A stretch of DNA of 64,000 nt, from assembly GCA_900708905.1 (NCBI GenBank), contig CAADRB010000005.1, positions 220,988 through 284,987 on the forward strand, read 5' to 3'. Positions 39,201-52,962 of the stretch are shown in pieces. The notes under the pieces were generated by a model that did no database searches, was not told the DNA's origin, and saw only the letters and a list, made by a program, of their open reading frames with translations. The position numbers and the translations under genes are program-made. This DNA comes from Hymenolepis diminuta (Eukaryota > Platyhelminthes > Cestoda > Cyclophyllidea > Hymenolepididae). Numbering within the stretch: position 1 is the stretch's first letter; every line of letters begins with the position of its first letter.

Positions 39201-42200
39201 TGCAGCCATTAGGATAGTTTAATTGTCAGTTATGCTGACTTGATAAAATAACGAAAAGTGTCAGATAAATGGGTTTAATAGAAAATAAGAAGAAAGAAAT
39301 TAATATTTATCTTGTTAGAAGAGGAGAGCTTTTGACACCACACAACAAGACAGGGTAAGTCAGTGGTAAGTGGTAAGATTTAAAGTGAAGGTGTGTTGGT
39401 GGTATGTTATGCATGTGAAATGGCCGTCTAAAGTCTTCCACGGGTCCTTGACAGGTAATCACATAGTATTATAGTACGGAGTTTCCGACGTCATGCTTGT
39501 AATCTCAACAGATGGTCACAGTAAACTGTTAGGATGAACTATATAGTAACTTTGATAACTGGGCGGAAAATATGATGCGAAAGCACGTAGAAGATACTAT
39601 AATCTTAATACTGTCGTTAGCTGCCAGGCATTAGTTGTTACCCTAACAAATTAGTGATCCGGTAAAAACTCACAATTTTCTGATTTGAAACCCTCCACAA
39701 CACAATATGATGACCTCAGGTTTGTTATTTTGGGGCTCATGGGGAAGCCAAGATTAGAGGTTAGCAAATGGCTCCGAAAGGAGCTAATGAATGGTGTTTC
39801 TAGGGACAACAACCAAAAAGAGGGTTAATTCAGAGCCGGTTCCTCTTCAAACGGGCGGCGATGATTCATCGTCCACAATAATCACTCCAGATACGGAGTG
39901 ATTACGGAGCAGTTCCATACTTCCAATTGAAAACATTCCAAAGAATTTCCGTTTATTGCTGGTAATTCCAATTCTATACGAGGAGAGAAGCAGCACTACC
40001 CGCCCCTTGCAAGTACCAGCCATCCACAAAAGACAGGTATGGCGAAAGGAGAACGCTCGGAAAACTGAAGTGGCAAATCTTCCAAAAGTGCCTTAACCAG
40101 AAACAGTGTCAACATCCACAGCAAACACTGCCAGGCAACTCTAGCATTACGTTGTTACGTTGCAATAATTCGACTAACCGATTCCGGATCTCTAAAACTT
40201 CAAATAGATATGTTACGTTCTTCAAGCATTAACATTTGCAAAAACAGCTTCTCCGACTGAGCAGATACAATCCTATCCACCTTTGTCTTCGGAAATGCTA
40301 TCACGACCACCACCTCCTAATCCCAACATCTTCATATGACTTCAATTCAAAATTCAGTAAAACTGCGATAGATAGTAAACAAAAGAAGAAGCGCCTCGAG
40401 ACTAATGCAAACATGAATAAGGAGATAAACTCATCGAATAATTTTCTACACTACTTTTCCTCACATTCATTCGGTTCCCTTTTATTCTTAATTATCTGCT
40501 CTTCATAATGTTAAAATAACCCCCTTTTAATTTTTGCACATCCTCTATCCTATTGATTGCTTGTTATTCGTGAAATTTCAATTGCCTATCCTCCTTACTT
40601 CGTTTCATATTTTTTGTGCAAATCTTTCTTACAATATTTTATTCTACCTTCAAATCTAAGCTTCGATTTCCTTCATCTAATTACTACAGCGTCCCAAAGA
40701 GGGGAAAATTTGGCTTGAGAAAGATAATTACACTTTAACCAATTCACAGCCAGAAATTCGTGTACCTTTATATATCTGAAGGCTGGAAGGATGCTGTAGG
40801 ATGTCTCTCTATATATATCTCTTCGCATTCCCTATGAAACTACTCTGGATTTTCGTCTACGAAGCTGCAAGTGATATTTTTATGTCCTTATGACTCAAAA
40901 CTCCCATCTGTTATGTCTAAACGCGTTTGTTTATTCTCCCCTTTCTTTAATCGTCCCATTCCATTAAAAGTGCACTACACTCATCCTCAAGCCTGTCCTT
41001 GAACAAGTGACCCATAAACTGTTTTTGCATTTTCCCTTTCATTTCCTCTGCCTCTCAACTCCCTCTTTCTCTCTTACTCTTATGAATCCTAATTGTGGTT
41101 TATTCAATATATTTTTGCCTAGTTAGTTCTTGGTGTTCCATTATTAAACTTTGATTAGGCCTTACCATTTACATGCAGAAACACCATGCTTAATGAGGAG
41201 GAAGTCTGTATGAAGACTGCAAGGAATTTTATTCAAACAGCCATTTGGAACCGCATAGTCTGAGATCATAATAAATTCACGATGAAGAATGGTGTTCTGA
41301 GTATGCTTAACAATTTATTGTCAAGTGTGTACCATTTTTCTTCTCTGACAAGCGGAATTCACAAAATATACTATGATTTAGTCAATGTCTTTCTCTGCAG
41401 TTTCTTGTGCATAGTTTCTGATATACTACCGTCCCTCTATAAATCTCATTAATTTATTTACCTAATCGCCTTCGTTTCTAACTTCGAATAATTACTTGAT
41501 TTAAAATAGAGTCAAGTACTTTTGCAATATCGTAAACATTTTTATTAGAATGAGGGTTTATTTGAAGGCCAAACTGGGAAGTCTACTTGGTTGTAGGTAG
41601 CGTACAACCGGCCTACATCTGGGCGTTCACTGTTCTGCATTCGATAAAGACCGATTAAAGTAAATAATGCTAATTAAAAATGCATAAATTTTATTTATAA
41701 TATTTTGAAACTTTTGAAATTTTTATTTTCAGATTTCATAGACCGTTTTGCAGTCAAGCAAAAACACTATAAATGGAAATATAATAATATTTTCTAAGCT
41801 CAAAAGTGATACTCACAAAGGCAAGTGGATTCCTCCTTTTTCATTTAATGAAAGCCATGCATCCATGTCCAACTCGAATTTTTGATGCCTTCCTTGAATT
41901 AATTGACTAATAATAGAAGACCTCAATAGGGTTGATTAAAAATTGAACAGTTTTGCGGATTATCCACATATATTAAGGGATTATTACAAAGAGTTGAAAT
42001 GTGAGAATTTATTGGAAGTCAACGAGAATAGAATTAATTTATTTTAATGTTTGAGTCACGTATGCTAGTGTGCTTCTATAAGGGTCAAATTGCAGCGGTG
42101 CTTATATCATATGAAGAACGTCCGATGGTTTTAGTCCGAGGTGCATAGAAGGCGTAAGCAACCGATTATAATATAAGAGGTTGTAGAGTATAGATGAGCT

Positions 42201-42339
42201 ATCGCATTTCTAACTTCTTTGATTCCTCAGTGCACAACACGATGTAGAAAACCGAAACTGTCGAATGGAGGGCCTAATTGAGGACAGAGAGATGGCTCGG
42301 GAGGTAGCGAGAGGAACTTATTTTTGTGGAGATAAGTGA
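30230..42339. other. Gene-poor AT-rich DNA
   Basis: About 12 kb with no recognisable gene, RNA or transposon. The longest open frame is 90 codons (40236-40508, plus) and resembles nothing I know. A somewhat GC-richer patch at 39720-40160 has no motif I can name. From about 40500 to 41100 the plus strand is strikingly pyrimidine-rich and G-poor. Confidence 0.55.
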
Positions 42340-42414
42340 GATGGATGGATGCGTATGCGTATCTATATATCCAGATTGACTATCTGGGACCAAAGAATTA
42401 GGGGGTATCGATTG

Positions 42415-42524
42415 AAGCTTGGCAAAAGGGATATTCAATATCGCGTCCTGAAAAGGTCAGTCTACATCGATAGACGGATGGTATGTGTCAAGCTTGGCGA
42501 CAGGGGTATTAAATATCGTCCAGA
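42415..42524. repeat. Degenerate tandem duplication, ~75 bp period
   Basis: AAGCTTGGCAAAAGGGATAT at 42415 recurs as AAGCTTGGCGACAGGGGTAT at 42490. The similarity continues through TTCAATATCGCGTCC and TAAATATCGTCC. Two units are clear; a third upstream (AGGGGGTATCG near 42400) is only suggestive. It looks like a minisatellite remnant. Short open frames here (42349-42537, 42485-42670) are side effects of the repeat. Confidence 0.6.
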
Positions 42525-42535
42525 TCAACAGATGT

Positions 42536-45500
42536 AACTTAGGAGTGAGAAAATTCGTTACAACTTCGAGTAATTCATTAAATAAATGGGAAAATTTTGT
42601 GGAAGGGAAATTACTTTATTTTAGAAACCAACTAAAAGAGCTCAAGAACGACTCTCAAAAAAGAGTTTGATTATTTTTGATTAACTAAAAACTCAACTTG
42701 CTATAAAAACTTGTTTTCATCTTATATTATTATTTAAAAGAATATCGCTGCACGAAGTTATCTATTCGCCATAAATTGCGTTCGATCTAATTACTTTATC
42801 ATCCCATCAGGAGATTCAATTAATCATCTCCAATAAACCCCACTTTTGACAATTTAGGCAGATGAGCTTCTTGATTAACCGTGGTAAAGATTTTTTGACT
42901 TAAGTGTATTTATATTTGTATCTAAGAGTGAAGTCTCCCCACTGCCGTTTTACTTGGCGTATCCAAACACACATCTTGAGTAAAGATTTGGTATCGCTCT
43001 GACGAGGAACTCAAATTTTGTTACCTCCTTTATAAGTCAGCCTTTCTTTGCTTTTTTAGATGCACAAAATAAATACCAAATATAAGAAGAAATATTTTGA
43101 CCCAACACAATTTCTAATTTATTATTTAATCCCCACAGTAGAGAGAAGGAGTTGGCTAGATTTCATGAAAGTAAGAGACTTCTCTTAAAATTAATATTTT
43201 ATTAACGCTCAATGTCAACAGTTGGCCAAAATAACTACGCAAGATATCAAAAGTACAGTGCTTCAAGTAAAATTTGGGGAGCTTTTCTTAAAAACTGGCA
43301 CTGATAGCAACGTTTTGAATGTCATCGTTTTTTGGGAATTCCAAGAAAACAATTTTTCCTTTCCCTCCTGCACCAAAAAAGCTATTCACATAAATATTTG
43401 ATAAGGAAAAGTACTTGTTGGTTGTACTTTTTACTCTTTTTATGCATATTCTAATCATTTTAGTTGAATTTTCTTCCATATACATATGTGCATAGCCAAA
43501 AGATATATTTTACAGCTAAGCTAACCCAATAAATTAATTTACAAACCAAAAAGTTTTCCTATCGTAAAAGATATCACATTGACCTTAGAACGCGAACAAG
43601 TAGCAACTAAATGGGTGATCACAGAGGTGAATATAATTAAATCGTGGAAGAATTAAGTTGCCCGCTTTCTCACAAGATATAATTAAGTTTGTATTATCAA
43701 AATTTTCTTAATCCCAGTGTTCCTTGGTGTATTCGGGTCTGTGATACTTAGATCTTGCTGACCAGCTAAGTTGACTGAATGTCCGGTTGTATCCCTTTAA
43801 TTATTTTGCGTCACCTCACCACTGGTACTTAATTTATTTGAACATATTACCTTTAATTGGTGTTTTATTAAAATAAAGACTTTATTAGGGCTAACGAGCA
43901 AGAAATCGTCTGTTCAATTTTCTAAGGATTGCGAAATACCGCTTATTAAAGCAAGGTAATTGCAATAGCGTCCTTAGTGACCCAATCACGATTGCAGGTG
44001 TTTCTAAACATTAAAATAGTGACTGAATTCTAAATTATGTGGTATTAGGGTAATTCAAAGCTTTCTTAATGATATTTTGAGTTAAGTGACAGGAAAGCAG
44101 AAAGCGTTTTTCACTGTGAATCGTTCATGTTTTTGGGGAAAATGATTTAATAAAGCTTTCCTGTTAAAATGATGCCCATCTCCTTAAACATTTCTTGGTC
44201 GATAAAATTCAGAATAAATTTTTAATATTAGTTATCAATTTTTACAAATGAAGCATCAAAACAGATTAATTAATCACATGATTTTCGGGAGATAGAAGCT
44301 CTTTATTCAACTCTCCGAAATGGAATATAATTTAACTAGACACCAAACTAACAAGTAAGAAAAGATCAAATAGGTTTTATCACGATGTAATTTTTAAATT
44401 TGTGATTGAGGCGATTTAAAAAAACAAAGCTCGATTAAAATTTCAACTCAAAAGATGTGAAAATTGATTAGTTTATTATTAATCTCTGAAAATCTAGGTC
44501 AACCACATACTGTCAAATAAATGAAAAGTGACTTATTTAGGTGCAAAAGTATATCAAGTGAAAATACCGATGAAATTGAAATCTGTCGAAATGCTCGTTA
44601 CCGGGAACAAGTTTTGCTTTCAAAGCCCCCAAATATTTCTAAAATTATTAAAACCCAAGTCCTGAGTAAGAGTTCTGCCAGCGTGAAATACACTGTAATT
44701 GAGCACCAAACCGCAGACTACTTTAAAACAGTTGGATTTCTCAGTATGAAACTGAACGTCATTAATCCCTAACCCTAATTATTTTGTTTCCTTAAAGCGA
44801 ATTATTCAAAAATGTGTACTAGAAGAGAAATGTTTTAAAATTCCATGCCCAATAACGCTTCATTAAATTAATTAATTTTACATATCTTAAGTCGCATTTG
44901 CATTAAAGACAGATCTCAAATCGGTTTCAATAATATTCGAACTTTACATAGGAGCCTCAAATTCCTACTTAGCATACATTATCGACCGTAACGCAGCCTC
45001 TTTTCAATACCTGTCTTTGTTATTTAATGGAAAATTTTTTCCAATTCTTGTTAAGTATATTTTTTAGAACTGAGCTTATCCCCGAGGGATATTTCTGCCT
45101 CCGGTCTGGTCAAATACACATATTAGAATAGAACAGCGTCCTACAGAGTAACATTTATTGAAATCGTGAATTTTTTTCCAAATCCGTTTAGCTCAAAACT
45201 CTGTATTCATACTCCATCACAATATTCTTAACCCATTGGTACTCTATTATGCCATTTAGAACTAATAATTGATTTCTGAATCTATGTAATTACTACGTTT
45301 AAATTTTACATAGTGTATTGTATTTCAGATACCAATGCATATTCATTACGTGCTCAATATATTCATCATATTGTTTTTCTGGGTGATTTTCTGTGCCGAC
45401 TTTGAAATAATATGACATATATGCGACAGTATCTCTGTATGGAGGTGTGCTTAAATGGGAGGAAGCGTTTTGCAGGCATCCATAATAGTAAGCAAATGTT

Positions 45501-48500
45501 AATTTGGCAGAGCGTGAGAGAAAAATATAACAATAGGAGATATAGTGAATAATAATAAATCAATTTATTTAATGATTGCATCAAAAATACGAGCTTAGCA
45601 AAGGAGACATAGTTTAAAATTCTAGAATATTGAGGAGAAAGCTCTGCGAGGCCTTGAGATTAGGTCCTCTTCAATTTTATATTACTTCTCATCTTTGACT
45701 TTTAGTTCCTAAATTTATATTAAAAGAAGCATTTTCTCTTTCTTCCGTTAAGTTGTCTTGAATCTGGAATAATTTTATGAAAGTGCACATTCGGCAGTGC
45801 AAAACAGAAGGAGAGTGGGTGCAAACCCACTTTCTTCTTTACACGCCTGTTGAATCCGACGATAAATTTCAAGCTAAGAACATTTTTGCAACAATTGGGA
45901 GTTCTTTTAGCATAAAACTCCCATAGTCGGATGCAATGCTTTTGAATAGAATAAATCTACGATGCAACCAATCTCCTGAATTTCGCGCTGCATATGTATA
46001 CTTTGGTATCCTTCCAAATTCAGGACGGCTCAACAGAATAATGGAAAAAAATTGTCCACTTATTTAAATTGAAGAACAAAATATTTCAACTTAAAGATGA
46101 AAAAAAAATTTCAAAATTCAGTAAAGATAATATTTCATTGAGCTCTCTGTATAATGTTCTAGAATTTGAGAGCTGCACATCACATTATTTAAATCTTATT
46201 GAAAAAAAACATTTTTAAATTAATGTACTTATATTAGTTGAAGGAAAATTTTTGTTAGAGTATTTTATTTTTTATTAAAATGTCATAATTAAGTTGACCG
46301 AATCATCCAGGAGAAAACTTCACATTTCATATAGCAAAAGTATTTCATAAGTGTTACATAAAATTGGCGAAAGTTGGTTCGATTCGCATGTTCTTGAAAG
46401 TGAACAACTGTTATCCTTTTACACGGGAAAATTCAGCTTCCAACTGTTAAAACTTGTCGATGAGATGCTGTTTAACCTTATGAGCCCAAAAGCATAAACG
46501 TCAGGGATATTTGGAAATATGATAGGACAAATATACTACTGATAAAAACTGGTATTGGATGCTGTCAAATTTGGAATAGTTTGTAATGTAAGATATTTTA
46601 CTTATTTTGGGATACGTATCATGTTGATAATGAAACATCCACCAATGAAGTTGGTAATCGACTTTGTTTGCCTGCTATTTCATTTTGGTAATATAAAACA
46701 TCTCAGTTGGAGCATTTCAAGGGATTTCTAAAAATGCGCCAATAGTCAGGGCACTAAGTGGATTTTCACAGAACCGCCATACAAGTTTAACTTCTCATTA
46801 GCTGGGTAAGTACATATGTCCGGAGTGTTATGACAATGTTACTTTGAACACAACCGTATGCCATTTTCCCTTAGTAAAGCAGTTGCACGACCTTCAAAAT
46901 TTATGCAATGATGATATTTTTAATCCCATACATGTTTCTATGGCATTAACCTCCGAAAATAATTCTCTGACCTTTCCGTCGTGGCACTGTAAATTAATAC
47001 TCATAGCTCAGTCATAGAGAGGTGTTTAATAAAACTGCTTCGTTTCGTTTAAATGTGCTTGAAATCACGCAATCCTGTATGTAACAAAAGAAGTGTCCGT
47101 TCCATGAATTACGATACGTACATCATAGTTCATTATTTTTGTTCATTAATATGCAATTGCCAACGTTGTTGACATCGACTTATCGTCTCTATTTAAGCCC
47201 TTATTTTCCATTTCGAGGGACTTTTTTCCTTTTCTTTCATCAATATACAATACAATACTGCTAGTATTTGAATGACGATTTGTTTTCTGTTTATATAGGC
47301 AGAACAAATTTGCAATTTTATGAAGTGAATATATCAGATTGTGGTTTAAATGTATGTATTTGACCTACTTAAATGAGGAACCATATGTGTAATACCCATG
47401 AGAGTTGAAAAAATCGGACTATCAGCTAGAAATGATAAATTGCAATTTAATAAAGACCATTTCATTTGCATAATATCTGTTTTTTAAAGTATTTTATTCT
47501 CATTAACTACCTAAAATACGGTTTGTGAGGAAAATATAGATGTAAAATGAAATAACGCGGGAACTGTGTTTAACACGCCACTGCTTGAGAAGTTTCTGGA
47601 AAAAAATGACGTAAGTAGCGGTGTTTTGTACAACTTTCCCTTAGAGACAGTCAGAAAGTAATCATTTTTTTCCTGCAACCACAAAAGGTCATTTGCAAAA
47701 ATATTTTGTTTAAGTAAGTTTTTTACACTTATTTTCTTCTTGCAAATATAATTGTAACCACTTTGTTGGCAAAAAGTATTTACATTATATAGATATATGT
47801 GAAAGCTTTGAAATTAATAAGACAGCCAATTACAAATAACTTGCTTGAATGAAATTTGAATTCACAAGAATATTTTATCGATCAACTGGTTCCCTACTTA
47901 GATATGTTATTTCACTTACCAGATGGATCGGGAAAATGCCAATTTAACGTCTCACATTTCATATTGCATAGCTTACCCACAGTAAATTGTATCTGTGAAA
48001 TCCGGGCTCTCATAGACGGACCACAGGATAAACCACCTCTAGGACATAAGAAATTGATTATAATTGATTCCCCAATACGTCACATTTTTATCGGCTTTGA
48101 GAAAAAAATGTGGACCCGATTGAACAAACAGCTATGCTATTATTATTACCCACAGTAATGCAAAAATAATTATAATTCTTAATTGTGTGAACCAAATGAA
48201 ACCAGTTAAAAGTAGGTCCAATAAATGGCAAATGAGGGGTCAAATAGATGCTGAGAGGAAGGTCAGATTGTTCCATGGTTTTATTACATTTGTCTGGACT
48301 ACAACAAATGCTTGTTGAAGATGTCCAGTGCTTATTGGCTGGTTTTGGATTATGAGAAGAAAAAATTAATTAACAAAGCTTTAACAGCTTAAGTCCTACT
48401 ATAGTAGAGATGAGATGGCTGTTCTTATGAAAACAGTGTCCCGTAATTACTGTTTACTCTATTAAATTACATTGAGTAAATACAGCTAATGATATAAATA

Positions 48501-51500
48501 TGGACGTCCAATAAGGACGAATAATTCCAATTAAATAAATTGTTATTCGATTTATTTCAAGATGTCCGACTGATTCCCACGAAGTTAATGTTAAAATAGC
48601 ATTTGCAAAGTAATTACTTATATGGTTATGCTCTGCCAGATTATTAAATATACTATTCAGTTTAGCAGAATTTTTAATTCGAATCAGTCCATTGGAATCG
48701 AGGGAAAGATGCAAAACTTGGACAAAAACCAAGTGAGTTTTGACTAACAGGGCATTTATGAACAACGGAGTGTATTGCTATGTTTTGTTTATGGATATAA
48801 GATTGGGCTGGTTTTTTCTCACGAAAAGCAAACAATGAATCCCCTGTATTTTATTTCGTTATTTGTGTATAATATGCAAAATTTATTTTCAGGCACATAC
48901 GGCCGTTAAAGTGATTCGTGTATTGCGTAGAGTGTGTTAGTGGTATTGACAACCAAGCGGAGATAAATCGAGCGATAGAATTCAACCGAGGAGTTAATGT
49001 ATGCCAGATTGGTATGTGCTTTGAACATGTACGAGGTACCATTCCATGTACACGATTTATGATTGCACTGTAGTAATTTTAAGTAGCAGAGGTTCGCTAT
49101 ATGAATCACAAGCATTACATACTTGCAAACATTGGAGCGGTATGAAATGGCAGCTGGGTATCAGACTTTTGTCCCAAGCTATTCTTTAGGCTTTGTCATC
49201 TGTCTTCTTCTGTTCTTTACTATAACAATAAGATAGTAAGAAGATCGAACATCAGCAAGCAGGGTTTATTGATAGAAGAGAGACTGATGAAAGTATATCT
49301 GAGCGTGGATAAAGAGGAAGCCAGATGTGGCGGATGCTTCAATATAATCTATGGGTCCATAGAGAGATTTTAAACACTTTAAAATCGTGAAAAATAGATT
49401 GATTGAGCGAGTGAATAACACTAAGTTTCAATATTTTACTGCAGATCAGATGGTAGATAGAAAGTATTCGAAGTTGAAAAATGTAAAAATGTTTATGGAT
49501 AAAATGGCTATAAAACTATTTCTGATTTTAGGGATATAGGGAAAAAAAATCATGTGAGAATTTTGGAAATAAGGGAAAAAGCTCAATTCAAAGAAGTTCA
49601 AGGATCGTCACATATTACTAACAAAGACCGTGTCATGGAGAAGCTACATAAATTTAGCTTGAGGGATTAACTAAATACTTTCATCAAGTGAATGAATGAA
49701 CCAGGAACATTTTAGGAGAAATAGTAACAGACAGCCAGGTAGTGTTGGCTCTAGATAACTAACACGGTTAAAAAGCAGACAAAGAACTACTTTTCAAACT
49801 AATTTGTCGGGAAATAACAGTTCCAGACAAAATCACTAAAAAAACATTGAAATGCAGGTAATTAATAGTGCAGCTAGAATGAAAGTTAAGAAATAACATT
49901 TGCATAAAATTGAATATATCGAAGAGGATATAGACTAATAACTTTGGCTAAAGGATATATTGCGAATTATAAAATATAGATTACTAAATGATGTCCAATA
50001 GACTAAAAGAAATGTTAGCTGAAGGAAAGCCAATAAATAAACGTCAAAGTTGCAAAGTTTTTGACTTACTACAAAAAATCAATTCCCACAGTTTGTCCCG
50101 AAGTCCCTCATCAGCCTTATCAATAGACGGGCGCACATCGCTCCTGACAGTTTGACAGTTATTTAGGACAAAAACTGTATGAGTCAAGCACTTTTGATAT
50201 CCAATACCCAAAAGGACAAAGAAAACTTGTATTCCTATTCAATGGTTTTGTTTAATTAATAAACTTTGTTGGAGTAACTGGTGTTCGGTCTCATCTCTCG
50301 GGTATGAGTCACCAGTAGCGTAGAGGACAAATAAATCATATCAGTAGAACTAGACCTTTCACCATTCTTAACAGCCTATAAGAATAAAATCTAATTTACA
50401 AAATTATGGGAAATAAAAGGATCTAATAATGTAGAGTCATCATTAAGAGTAAGGTCATTTAGATCGCTTTTTTAAGTTAATTTGCCCCAATAATGGCAGC
50501 AACTTGCATCGAATGACGCACTTAAATACCCTCTCGTTTATCTTTATTACTGATTATTAGGGAGAGACAGAGTTAATTGTATTTTCGTGTGACATCATAA
50601 ATACCCAACGGATAATAAAAGCCATCACGACACCCGACTTAACCATTTACATCTGCATAGTCCCATTGGGTATTTATAATTTTCATTCGATTCTGTAAAT
50701 GACAAATGACAAGTCGTCGCTTGCTTTGACTGGAAACAATGATTTTGGCCCGATGGACAAAAGTAATAGTGTAAGATTTACCAGTACTCGTCGTAGCATG
50801 AGATCATATGAATTCTTCGAACATATTTATATACAACAGCATACTACCTGGCTTTATATGTCAACATCTAGAATGGATCGACATATTCAGCCTGATTTTA
50901 TACGTAAATACAGAATGAATAGGAGTATAGTTACCCAGGCTTTAATATTATTTTCAGGTATAAAGATTCCACAAAGCCAATCCCCAATGTAAAAGTATTG
51001 CCTGCTACTTAATTACGTCTATTGTTGCGATCCATTAATTCAGAGCATCATCTAATAACGGAAGACAAAGCTGTGTTTCCTTAAGTGGTATTAGAATTTC
51101 TTCATAAAATTGACATCTAAAGTTCAGTCTATAACCGATTGGTTGAAATTTCGATCGGAATAACTTCCAAGACTCCAATATTCCAGATACTGTTATAAGC
51201 TTCAGGTGACTGTGGAAGGTCAGGTGCTCAACTGAAAACATAACAACTTAACTCTGACATTTTAAAATTTTTATAACTAGAGAAAAATTTGTGAATCAGA
51301 TGACTTAATTATAATAGTTAAATTTTAGAAAGTAGCCCGTTGTATTTTGCAGCACTGTATATAAATATTAGTGTTTGCTTTTAAACTGGTGCAATTCATT
51401 TCATGTACATACGGAAACACACGCCTTCTCATATTAAATAGGAGAACGGAAATAAACATTAGAATTAGGATTTCTGCTTGGATGTTTTGAGCTGACAATA

Positions 51501-52111
51501 TTAAGTTTATATGGTACAGAGCTTTTTAAATTTGCCTATTCAAATAGCTCTGGCCATAAATATCTTAATTTTGCACATATGTAGTTCCTTCACATATATT
51601 CTCAATCTAGAAACTTAGTGATTCAATGAAGCGAGGATTCGAACTGCAATTCAAATAATTAAGCGCTATACATGTAACATGTATATACGTATATTTGAAA
51701 TGCATTTTACTTTATAATCTTTTTCCCAGATACAGGATAATTTGAAAGACAAAAATGAATTTCCAGGACACCAATGGCTCTTTATTGCTAGGTCAATACC
51801 TGACCCCCATACATGATTCACATTACATATTTTGCTCTTCCTGATTTGTACCACACCAGTCCTGATATAATTACCATTATGCTATATCAAATTAATTTAA
51901 AGAAACGAAATTATTATCACATAGTCACCGTGCCCTTCGTATTCCGTATTACCGGTATCTTTCTCTCTATAGCTCTATTTATCAGCGAATGAACGAAAAA
52001 TCAATTATAGCTCTACCGTTACTCAAATCTTTAACAAGATTTGCCACATTTGAACATTCACAAGGCAAACTTCCCGTCCATTGCATACGTACAATGATGA
52101 ATATTTACAAA
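42536..52111. other. Gene-poor AT-rich DNA
   Basis: About 9.6 kb without a recognisable gene. Open frames reach 103 codons (48454-48765, minus) but none shows family motifs, and frame overlap on both strands argues for chance. From about 49200 to 50040 the plus strand is purine-rich, and a short peptide QAGFIDRRETDESI at 49256-49297 faintly recalls a LINE reverse transcriptase motif (see findings). Confidence 0.5.
51667..51685. repeat. Near-perfect palindrome, 19 bp
   Basis: TATACATGT and ACATGTATA flank a single A. No associated gene or element was seen. Confidence 0.7.
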
Positions 52112-52115
52112 GATG

Positions 52116-52617
52116 TGTTGTAGGTAAGATGACAACAAACGGTTTGAAGGTAAAAAATAACAACAGCAATAACAGTCACCAACTCGTAGCTGGTGACTAT
52201 TTTAGTAAGAACCAACAGCAATTGTGGAACAGAACACCAATAGTTGATTAGACCAAACATATATTTAGGGAAGCCACAACGAGAATTGAACGGAGTGACA
52301 GAGAGAAAGATAGGGGGGTGAGAGATTAGCAGTAAGCGCAAGAGCTGGTAACCGACGCGCGGGCCTTGTTTTTTGGGTGGAAAACAAAGATAGCTTTGTA
52401 TGAGTCACTTGGGCAAGGACATGCGAGCACATGAGCGCAAATGTGCTCATAGGTAAAGCGAGACGGTTATAGAAAGGGGGAAAATCGATGGACGCGTTTA
52501 GACATGGTATATAAGGGTTAGGCGCCATAGGGACACAAAAGACGTCACTCTAACTTCGTGGTCTGTGGATGATTCGCAGTTTTGCGAAACCGACTGGTTC
52601 CAAGATTAGTTACCTCA
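52116..52617 (-). repeat. 3' LTR of the gypsy-like element
   Basis: Starts TGTTGTAGGTAAGATGACA on the plus strand and aligns with 53321-53849 through shared blocks such as AAGCCACAACGAGAATTGAA, GAGTCACTTGGG and GACGTCACTC. A minus-strand TATA-like CCTTATATACC lies at 52507-52517. The outer edge at 52116 is well supported. The inner edge (CCTCA, 52617) is a best guess, because the last ~70 bases align poorly. Confidence 0.8.
52174..52198. other. LTR stem-loop
   Basis: AGTCACCA and TGGTGACT flank a 9-nt loop, with two further pairs possible after one mismatch. The equivalent site in the other LTR (53376-53400) keeps most of the pairing. It lies near the transcript-downstream end of the LTR. 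Confidence 0.6.
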
Positions 52618-52650
52618 GAAATAAAGGTGAGACTGAAATTGTGTTTCACA

Positions 52651-52962
52651 CTATGTATTTATGATAGAAGGCACGCCAAATGTAGAGACCCATCTCTCTG
52701 TGAAGGTGCCGGTGACGGTCTCGGTTGCCAAGTCAGGTTTAGGAAAAGCGTCTTGCCATCGAGAGAAATGGTCGACACAAGTTTGGGGATAGGAGAAACC
52801 ACTAAAGTGGGAGAGGACTAACAGTGTCAATATTGACGCGGTCGAATCTGGAATCTGGTGGTGAGAATGTTCTGACTGGAGTTTTAGTGTGTTTATCAAC
52901 TTTCCCTCTCTGACACTCTTGACAGGTTTTTGTCCAGTTAACAATGTCCTTGCGACAAAGTG
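52651..52962 (-). pseudogene. Ty3/gypsy-type integrase fragment, frameshifted and truncated
   Basis: Remnant of the integrase that would join element cDNA to host DNA. On the minus strand, one frame runs from about 52962 to a TAG at 52802-52804. It carries RKDIVNWTKTCQECQ, whose CxxC (52913-52924) is the second half of the HHCC zinc finger, then FDRVNIDTVSP with the first catalytic Asp at 52826-52828. A second frame continues with TCVDHFSRWQDAFP, TFTERWVSTFGVP and SIINT, ending at TAG 52651-52653. That stop falls where the family has the second catalytic Asp. A frameshift therefore separates the two parts, and the rest of the core, including the catalytic Glu, is missing. Upstream of about 52962 no reverse transcriptase or RNase H is present. 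The family call is firm; the copy is inactive. Confidence 0.88.

Noticed and set aside
39720..40160. GC-richer patch with a 60-codon minus-strand frame (39847-40029)
   Set aside because: Looked for transposase, integrase and LTR motifs and found none.
44521..44772. 83-codon open frame with fairly protein-like composition
   Set aside because: No domain recognised; short and isolated, without exon-like splice context that I could defend.
48454..48765. 103-codon open frame on the minus strand
   Set aside because: Hydrophobic chance-like composition, no motif, no supporting neighbour.
51631..51648. GGATTCGAACTGC, resembling a tRNA T-arm on the minus strand
   Set aside because: The T-stem does not pair, and no A-box, anticodon arm or acceptor stem fits around it.
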